Shown here piece by piece: positions 59,201-64,000 of a stretch of DNA of 64,000 nucleotides. Origin of the DNA: Clostridiales bacterium. Its GTDB lineage: Bacteria > Bacillota > Clostridia > Peptostreptococcales > Anaerovoracaceae. Each line of letters begins with the position of its first letter. Positions within the stretch are counted from its first letter, which is position 1. The stretch is taken from assembly GCA_015243575.1 (NCBI GenBank), contig CP042469.1:3128929-3192928 (forward strand). The letters are read 5' to 3'. The notes beneath the pieces are model-generated. The model searched no databases. It saw only the letters and a program-made list of their open reading frames with translations, and was not told the origin of the DNA. Position numbers and translations under genes: made by a program.

Positions 59201-60400
59201 TGCCGCCTGACCGTTCTTGGTCACACTCCATACAACTGAAAGCTCGCCCAGCTCCTTGGTTTCGGCGGTAATAATGGCAGGGGTATCCGTATGAGCTGTT
59301 TTCGGCACTTGCAGGCTGAGTTCCACCACCGGCAGCACCTCAATATCCGCCTTGCCGGAAAACTCCCGGCTGGTTTCATCATAAGCGGTGGCTTTCAAGG
59401 TGTATTTCCCTTTTTCCTTTAACTGAATGGAGCCGCCTGAATTGGTCAGCGTACCGGTAACGGTATCTGCCCAGCTTACTTCATTCCCGTCCTTATAGAT
59501 ATGCCAGTTAAGCTGCTGTTTTATATTGTCGGAAAGCGTGGTTTTGACCGTAAATGCCTGATCCGTGTTGGCATACGGCTCTGTGGTCACGATGATTTCA
59601 TACACCGGGTAAATCGTAAGGGTCTTGGTAAAGGTATAGGTGCTGCCTCCATAATTCCTTGCGGCGGCAGTAAAAATGTAACTTCCGGGCTTGGTAATGG
59701 TTATTTTCCCGCCATTCTTATCCAAATCGCCTTTGAGAAAATCGCTTTCCTTGGCATCGCCGCCGTCCTGCGCAACAGTCCATTCCAGCGATTTCACATT
59801 GCGCAGGGTCGTTTTTACTTCAAATTCCGTACCGGCATGGCTGTATGCCGGGGTGATAATCTCTACCACGGCAGCGGGATAGCTGACATGTCCACCACCT
59901 GAACCACTGTCATCATCAGAACGGTCAGGCTTGGTGGGTTTGACTGGCTCCGTCGGCTTTACCGGTTTGGTGGGTTCCGTTGGCTTCACCGGAACGGTGG
60001 GGGTCGGTGTGGGCTGTACAGGCTTTACCGGCACAGACGGGTCAGCCGGTTTTGGCGTTGGCGTAACCGGTTTGGGGGTTATGGATGGCTTGGTGGGATT
60101 TGATGTGCTATTGTTGTCCTGACCGTCCCGTATTTTACCATCCTCCGATTTTTCATCAGAATTAGAAGAATCAGAGGGGGTATCTGATTCATTGCTGCTC
60201 TCCCTATCTTTTGGGAGGGTCACAGTTTCATCATTAGGAACTGCGCTTGGATGATCCGATTCGTCCGTGACTGCCGGACGGTTATCGGATTGGCGGAGCT
60301 TCATGGAGCAGCTCCCGATACCGGCAATTAAAATAAGAAGGGCGATTATGGATAGCACCACAACCGCCCGTTTGGTTTGAGGGTTCATTTTTTTCTTCAT
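56291..60400 (-). CDS. Repeat adhesin of the conjugative element (1369 aa)
   Basis: N-terminal membrane anchor or signal (VVVLSIIALLILIAGIGSCS, possibly a lipobox at Cys30), then an acidic Ser-rich and a Pro/Thr/Lys-rich wall-spanning stalk (about 50-165, PVKPTEPTKPVKPTEPVKPT). About nine Ig-like repeats of 85-105 aa follow (YP-V..., TDNGGxIRF, ...F motif), then three cadherin/PKD-like repeats (SSTDPDGDxITYEF, about 1010-1230) and a C-terminal jelly-roll-like domain. No SLH or sortase signal is seen. It overlaps the preceding gene by one base (TAATG), so it belongs to the element operon. A mating-contact or aggregation role is plausible. Confidence 0.85.
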   Translation of the reverse strand: MKKKMNPQTKRAVVVLSIIALLILIAGIGSCSMKLRQSDNRPAVTDESDHPSAVPNDETVTLPKDRESSNESDTPSDSSNSDEKSEDGKIRDGQDNNSTSNPTKPSITPKPVTPTPKPADPSVPVKPVQPTPTPTVPVKPTEPTKPVKPTEPVKPTKPDRSDDDSGSGGGHVSYPAAVVEIITPAYSHAGTEFEVKTTLRNVKSLEWTVAQDGGDAKESDFLKGDLDKNGGKITITKPGSYIFTAAARNYGGSTYTFTKTLTIYPVYEIIVTTEPYANTDQAFTVKTTLSDNIKQQLNWHIYKDGNEVSWADTVTGTLTNSGGSIQLKEKGKYTLKATAYDETSREFSGKADIEVLPVVELSLQVPKTAHTDTPAIITAETKELGELSVVWSVTKNGQAATLSDCAEGTLDNEGGSIRFPEKGLYTLTAAVTDKSGRVFSASEEIKVYPVAAFSFTLPETAHTDKAVTVSVTSSELQDMKAEWTILHNGKSVPLADVLEGTFTNEGGSVRFVDKGSYLLKATLTDETGRSYTYEDGIVVYPVAETGFYLPEKTHTDTTVEVKTTFKEADGLSAIWSLKKGGKSLPLADGFTGTLTDNGGKIRFKSVGSYELTVAVTDNTGRSFTYTAPVTVYPVITVSMELTKETHTDRTAAASVKLTNAGTLPISWSMEKGGIPVTAENTLTNEGGTISFTDKGDYTVTAAVMDEAGRTFSDSKNVKVYPIPNITFDLAEAVHTDDMLSANTVLTDMEGLTAVWYVDNTYGFQDWDTYVDGKLTNNGGSIRFKRAGVYDLQARVTDPTGRVFLFNSGKVEVLPVLTLSFELLENGYTDTQIDLRTRGNNNVLPVEWTLMKNGELIPLDQAVSGTLNAQGGKIRFPEVGEYRLTASMTDALGRVFSHSEKISIYPLYNCNFSMPTTIHSGQSFAVNMGSDVKLNGKSIAWSLSKDGNSAAVSEFFKGSLGNTGGTVHVDVSGSYTLTATITDELDRAFTAVQTITVTNTAPTKPTLTATVTRTYLNGKFLMNLTAASTDPDGDPITYEFDGRSSDNYYALGTHTVKVRAKDGFDGVSDWTAATFTVSNAAPTKPTIQASVTRTVNNGKFLVNLSVSSTDPDGDAITYEYQNKAADNYYLAGTHTVQVRAKDNYGGVSEWAQTTFTISNSAPSTPVITRTPNGNSVAPGTAVTIRASSADPDGDSITYVWEGRNAETQTYPLGKNTVRVKAVDSTGAESSWAAIIFFVADPSRGGGMTLTGPESTIIEDGVDGATITSWTFTVPQVSGHSASYDYGQVRGYNRLTGKWEQLPTVSFDSSIGSSFAATDGNPARVYSYNGVHMYGTLQPGIYTKLEMYYYTPHTCMYNKSNIVYSAEFFFE

Positions 60401-61776
60401 TATAAATCCTCCCGATTATATTCATTTTCCTGTTCAGGGGCATAGCCCTGTTCTTCCTGCGGCAGCATACACTCCGCTTTATGAATGATTTTATCAAGCA
60501 GATGGCTGCGGTCGGGGTCATTTTCCATTCCGGCCTGCACAGCCAGAGAGCAGATTTCGCGCATTTCTTCTGTTGTAAAAAGCGGGGTACAGTCCTGCTT
60601 GAAATACTGCAAAATCGAGCGTTCTTCTGCACTCATGCCGAATAAGGCGCCTCTGAAATGGCGCTCCTGATAAGCCTCCCTTCCAACGATCAGTTCCTTG
60701 GAGCTGTCCGGGTAAAGGGCATAGCAGGCAAGGCCGTTCCTTACCGCCTTTTTTGCATCCACCGGGCCGGTCAGCATCAGATCATCGGCGGTGTAGCCGT
60801 AATCGTGGAGCCGGTCATGCTCCAGCCGCTTTACATAGGCATCAATCTCCATCGGTTCGGCAGCGTCCCAAAATAAGCCGTGGGCCAGGGTAGCGGCACG
60901 GGACAGTGCATAGGGGTCTGACACAAGAAAAGACACACGCTCCACTGTCCCATAGCGCTGTGCAATGGATTGAAAGTTCTGATCGTATTCCTGGTAAGAA
61001 AAAGTACGGCAGCCATTGGGATTCTTGAACACCATTTCCACCGCAGACGGTTCAAAGGAGTGGGTGCAGAGATAGTCCAAATGCTTCTGATAATCCAGCT
61101 CCACAATATCGCCCATAACCTTTTCATCCCGCATACCCTTCAGCTCAATCCAAAAGGTTTTGACATGCTCGCTTTTGTTCCCGGCGCCATAAAAGTTCCA
61201 TGTGTTGTGCTGACTGGTTCTGCGGATGTAGACCTCCGGTTCCGCAAAGCACCAAGTCCCACCGCTGCGGCTCATCCAGAAAAAATGCCGTTCCGCATTG
61301 CGGTCAGCGGCCGCCGCCCGGAGCTTTTCCACATCATATCGAAAATCCGACTGGTAGTAATCTGTGTTCTTTTCCATGATTCTTTGCAGGGTTTCCAGCA
61401 CATTTACATTTAGAAAGCTGGCATTGCTGCGCAGGGCATAGCCCTGTCCTTTCAGACCATCCCGCAGCTCCGCCATAATATCCTCACGCCGTCCCCGGAC
61501 GGAACTGCCGTTATACCGCATCCTGTCCACAAAATCCTCGCCCATATCCGCCGAAAACAAACGCAGGCCGTTGCCATGGGGAAGGACAAAGTGGCAGATG
61601 GATTCCGGTTGTTCCTCACCGGAAAGCACTGCTTCAAAAATGTCTCGCAGATTACCCTCCGATACAGGATTGTTTTGTCGGATTTCATGGATTTTTTCGC
61701 GGGGCAGGGTAAGCGTCCACAGGGAAAAATCGTCCGGGCCGAATTTGGTCAGGGTGTTGATCTGGCTATATTCCAT
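60400..61776 (-). CDS. Conjugative-element protein of unknown function (458 aa)
   Basis: Start MEYSQINTLTKFGPDDFSLW at 61776 after GGAGGAC; the in-frame codon further upstream lies inside the previous gene. No family recognised. Segments such as WIELKGMRDEKVMGDIVELD and DDLMLTGPVDAKKAVRNGLA suggest a soluble alpha/beta protein; the C-terminus is Glu-rich. It overlaps the next upstream gene by 11 bases. Confidence 0.7.
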   Translation of the reverse strand: MEYSQINTLTKFGPDDFSLWTLTLPREKIHEIRQNNPVSEGNLRDIFEAVLSGEEQPESICHFVLPHGNGLRLFSADMGEDFVDRMRYNGSSVRGRREDIMAELRDGLKGQGYALRSNASFLNVNVLETLQRIMEKNTDYYQSDFRYDVEKLRAAAADRNAERHFFWMSRSGGTWCFAEPEVYIRRTSQHNTWNFYGAGNKSEHVKTFWIELKGMRDEKVMGDIVELDYQKHLDYLCTHSFEPSAVEMVFKNPNGCRTFSYQEYDQNFQSIAQRYGTVERVSFLVSDPYALSRAATLAHGLFWDAAEPMEIDAYVKRLEHDRLHDYGYTADDLMLTGPVDAKKAVRNGLACYALYPDSSKELIVGREAYQERHFRGALFGMSAEERSILQYFKQDCTPLFTTEEMREICSLAVQAGMENDPDRSHLLDKIIHKAECMLPQEEQGYAPEQENEYNREDL

Positions 61777-62437
61777 GTTCGTCCTCCTGCTCCTGTGCAT
61801 TCTCCTGCGTAATGACTTCTGGGGGCAGATTGCCCTCCAGCTTTTCTATAACGGTATGCAGTTCCTGTTCGCTCTCAAAGGTCAGGTCATCGTCATTCTT
61901 TCCGCGAAATACACAGGACTGATACAGAACCGTCATTTCTTCCCCCGTGAAAAGCTGGTTTTCGTCAATCAGGCCGGAGCGCACGATAAAATCCTTCAGC
62001 GCGCCCTCATAATTGGTTTCATAGTAGTGTCCGAGGGTCACGCCGCTGCGGTCATAATCGTACTGCCATGTGACAAAGCGGATTTCGTTGTCCTCGGACT
62101 GCGTGGCGGCAAGAAGATGGTTGCCGAACTCCGAAATCAGACGGAAATCCCGAACGCTCTTACAATCCAGCGGCTTTGCGTTCAAATACAGGTCATAGCG
62201 ATTTTTCAAGTCTAACAGCAGACTGTGAAGCTCATTCCGTTCTGCCACATACGGACTGTCCCGCCAGAAACGCATGGAGCCGGTCTTTTCAAATTGGCAG
62301 ATTTCCTCCTGTCCCTTAAAAGTGGTAAGCAGGAGCTTTAGGTCGTGTTCGTCCGCTTCCTTGCGGACAGAGTAGCCCATAGCGGCTGCCTTTTTTGAAA
62401 AGAGCGCCGCCAATTCAGGGATAATATCGTGCTTCAA
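61766..62437 (-). CDS. Conjugative-element protein of unknown function (223 aa)
   Basis: TTG start at 62437 after GGAGGG. Soluble, no family recognised. MGYSVRKEADEHDLKLLLTT is followed by an alpha/beta region and ends in a Glu/Gln-rich tail (ENAQEQEDEHGI). It is part of the tightly packed train of small acidic proteins. Confidence 0.65.
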   Translation of the reverse strand: MKHDIIPELAALFSKKAAAMGYSVRKEADEHDLKLLLTTFKGQEEICQFEKTGSMRFWRDSPYVAERNELHSLLLDLKNRYDLYLNAKPLDCKSVRDFRLISEFGNHLLAATQSEDNEIRFVTWQYDYDRSGVTLGHYYETNYEGALKDFIVRSGLIDENQLFTGEEMTVLYQSCVFRGKNDDDLTFESEQELHTVIEKLEGNLPPEVITQENAQEQEDEHGI

Positions 62438-62447
62438 AAAATCCCTC

Positions 62448-62888
62448 CTATCTCTCCATTTCTTCTGAATCTACTTCGATTGATTCGTTTTCCATTTCCA
62501 GCAGACTTTTTCGGAACGCCGGAAAGTCCTCATCTGTAATGCCGTAATCGCGCCAAGCGTTCCAATCAGGAAGCGGGGGCGCATCCTCCGCGGTCAGCTC
62601 GGAGTAATCGGTTATGGCCACTATTTCCGGTATATAGTGTTCGCCCATCTGCATAGGGGCAAGAACAGGAATAAGCTGGGTAGCTAAGTAGTTTTGATCG
62701 TAGCACTTGTCAATGAACCCCAGCCGGGTATTCAAAAGAAAATGCCCCTCCAAGGTTTCCATGGTAATTTTAGGTGCAAGGGGATATTTTGCGATAAAGG
62801 CAGCTATGTTTTCTGCATCCGCCTTGATGCAAATCTGTATATCCTCGTCCAGCCCCAATGTGTAAACGGCTAAGTATTTCTGATTCAT
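62448..62888 (-). CDS. Conjugative-element protein of unknown function, C-terminal SEEMER
   Basis: 146 aa, very acidic in the last third (SLLEMENESIEVDSEEMER). Start MNQKYLAVYTLG after GGAGGAATGT. The compact N-terminal domain (IKADAENIAAFIAKYPLAPK) is unrecognised. It has the same acidic MER ending as neighbours. Confidence 0.7.
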   Translation of the reverse strand: MNQKYLAVYTLGLDEDIQICIKADAENIAAFIAKYPLAPKITMETLEGHFLLNTRLGFIDKCYDQNYLATQLIPVLAPMQMGEHYIPEIVAITDYSELTAEDAPPLPDWNAWRDYGITDEDFPAFRKSLLEMENESIEVDSEEMER

Positions 62889-62897
62889 ACATTCCTC

Positions 62898-64000
62898 CTA
62901 CCTCTCAAATTCATTTTCTTCCTCATCTTCAGATGCGTACACGGACACCTTTTCCGGCTCAAAGCCCTGACCTGCAGTGTTGGAGAACCACTGCGACATA
63001 AAATCCTTCAAGTCCTGTACCATAGACGGCTTTGCCTGTGCCGTTTCATAAAAAAGCCCTACGTTGTCCTGTAAGAACGATGTAGGGTGAATGGAAAGGT
63101 TCTGTTTGTCGATGGTAAAGGTGATTTCCGGGTCGCGCATGGCGTCACCGTTTTGCTTGTAGTAGTGAGCGATACTGTACTCACCGCCGCCGATGGCCTC
63201 CAGTACCAAATCCTCAAAGCCGTCGCTTTTCAGCTTCATATAATAGGCGTCCCCATCCAGAATGGGGCTTGCGAATACCGCCAGCTTCTGATACAGCTTT
63301 TGCTCTAATGCAAGCCGTGATGGTGGGGGCTGTGTCCTGATGGGGGTGTTTTCCTCGCCGTCCGGGTCATAGTCCAATACCTCCATGCCGTCCTCGTCCG
63401 GCTCTAAAATCTCATCGGCACTGTCCTTAAACTCCAAGGCAAGGTCAAGCTCCACCTTTTTCCGCTGGAGCTGCGCCAGCTTTTCCTCGCCCAGGAACGG
63501 TTTCTGGCTTTCCAGCCTTGCCGCCTCAAGCTGCCGGTGCAAATCCGCAAGCTCCGCTTGGCAAACCTCCAAATCACCGGCAATATGCTCCGCCAGATTT
63601 TCAATACGGGTGATGTTGCCAAGGGCGGACTCTCCCATATCGGTGGCATAGCTGCGCTGTCCGTCCAAAACAATCCGAACGCCGCTCATCATGCCCCGGT
63701 GCAGGGAAACTGAAAAGCCCGCATAGCTGCCCATATCCAGAGTATCGCCTGTTTGCCTCCCCAGCTTGCGGGCGCGTACCATAAAGTGTTCGGCGGCTTT
63801 GGTTCTCTCATCATGGGTTCTGCCGTCAATCACCATCTGAAATTCAGCCGGTTTATTTTGTCGGTAGGCTTCAAGGTCGGCGGTCATTTTTACAATCTTC
63901 TTTTCCGTACTTGTAATTTCATTCGGATACCGCTTGGAAATATCGTATTGCAGGCTATTGCGCTTGCTCTGCCATGAGGATTTCAGCACCGTCAGGCGGC
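62898..64000 (-). CDS. C-terminal part of a very large element protein (helicase/methylase type), partial
   Basis: The frame is open to the right edge (the nearest possible start is a GTG at 63989 inside the frame), so only the last ~367 residues are seen. Visible: a coiled-coil (KMTADLEAYRQNKPAEFQMV), GSYAGFSVSLHRGMMSGVRI, a long helix (LEVCQAELADLHRQLEAARL) and a C-terminal PH-like region ending EENEFER. The same C-terminal layout closes the giant SNF2-helicase/N6-methylase proteins of Firmicutes conjugative elements; this assignment is inference, because the catalytic part lies outside. Confidence 0.65.
   Translation of the reverse strand, partial: RLTVLKSSWQSKRNSLQYDISKRYPNEITSTEKKIVKMTADLEAYRQNKPAEFQMVIDGRTHDERTKAAEHFMVRARKLGRQTGDTLDMGSYAGFSVSLHRGMMSGVRIVLDGQRSYATDMGESALGNITRIENLAEHIAGDLEVCQAELADLHRQLEAARLESQKPFLGEEKLAQLQRKKVELDLALEFKDSADEILEPDEDGMEVLDYDPDGEENTPIRTQPPPSRLALEQKLYQKLAVFASPILDGDAYYMKLKSDGFEDLVLEAIGGGEYSIAHYYKQNGDAMRDPEITFTIDKQNLSIHPTSFLQDNVGLFYETAQAKPSMVQDLKDFMSQWFSNTAGQGFEPEKVSVYASEDEEENEFER

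Overview
The window looks like a Clostridia (Firmicutes) chromosome or large element, probably an Oscillospiraceae/Lachnospiraceae-type gut or sediment anaerobe. The reasons are strong AGGAGG ribosome binding sites, frequent GTG/TTG starts, SLH/LysM surface proteins, a GHKL/LytTR two-component system, and a long conjugative-element gene train with Firmicutes-type families (DUF4320, DUF4314/DUF3846, DUF3991-TOPRIM, XF1762, VirB4). Family names are recognised by eye; no database search was possible. I saw no tRNA, rRNA or CRISPR.

Layout. 1-2.7 kb: the 5' part of a DinG/Rad3-type helicase gene, a stem-loop-rich stretch without a convincing gene, and a frameshifted sigma-70-like gene whose ribosome binding site lies in a perfect hairpin; this looks like accessory-element backbone. 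2.7-32.7 kb: a surface-protein island. It holds three giant secreted SLH proteins (1873, 2455 and 1511 aa), a LemA/DUF2207/DUF4428 operon leading into the first of them, two small lipoproteins, a stalk-domain secreted protein, an XRE-LytTR-histidine kinase operon, and three paralogous TetR genes with near-identical promoters. Two of the giant genes share a C-terminal cassette and are followed, between stop codon and terminator, by a c-di-GMP-I (GEMM) riboswitch aptamer, an unusual 3' position.

32.8-47.3 kb: conjugative-element genes read on the minus strand: a replication-type HTH protein, a CpaE/TadZ-like ATPase, a membrane-anchored C39-type peptidase, VirB4, and a complete Tad/Flp-type pilus export set (CpaF/TadA, TadB, TadC, TadE-like, DUF4320, a second TadZ-like ATPase). 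A VirB4 motor mixed with Tad machinery is the most interesting system here. 47.3-53.9 kb: a mosaic insertion. It contains a truncated tail of what is probably the CpaB/SAF gene, a C5 DNA methyltransferase fragment cut at both ends, a complete recombinase-in-trio (RIT) element with perfect 37-bp inverted ends, then arsA (start removed by the RIT end) and arsC. 53.9-64 kb: the minus-strand element train resumes with a TOPRIM protein, several small acidic proteins, a 1369-aa repeat adhesin, and the C-terminal part of a very large protein that leaves the window. Several unrelated proteins of this train end in the same acidic tail plus Met-Glu-Arg.

Working together: the minus-strand train probably builds a conjugative machine and its surface adhesins. 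The island supplies wall-anchored adhesins under TetR, LytTR and possibly c-di-GMP control. The RIT/ars insertion is a later scar that broke at least three genes.
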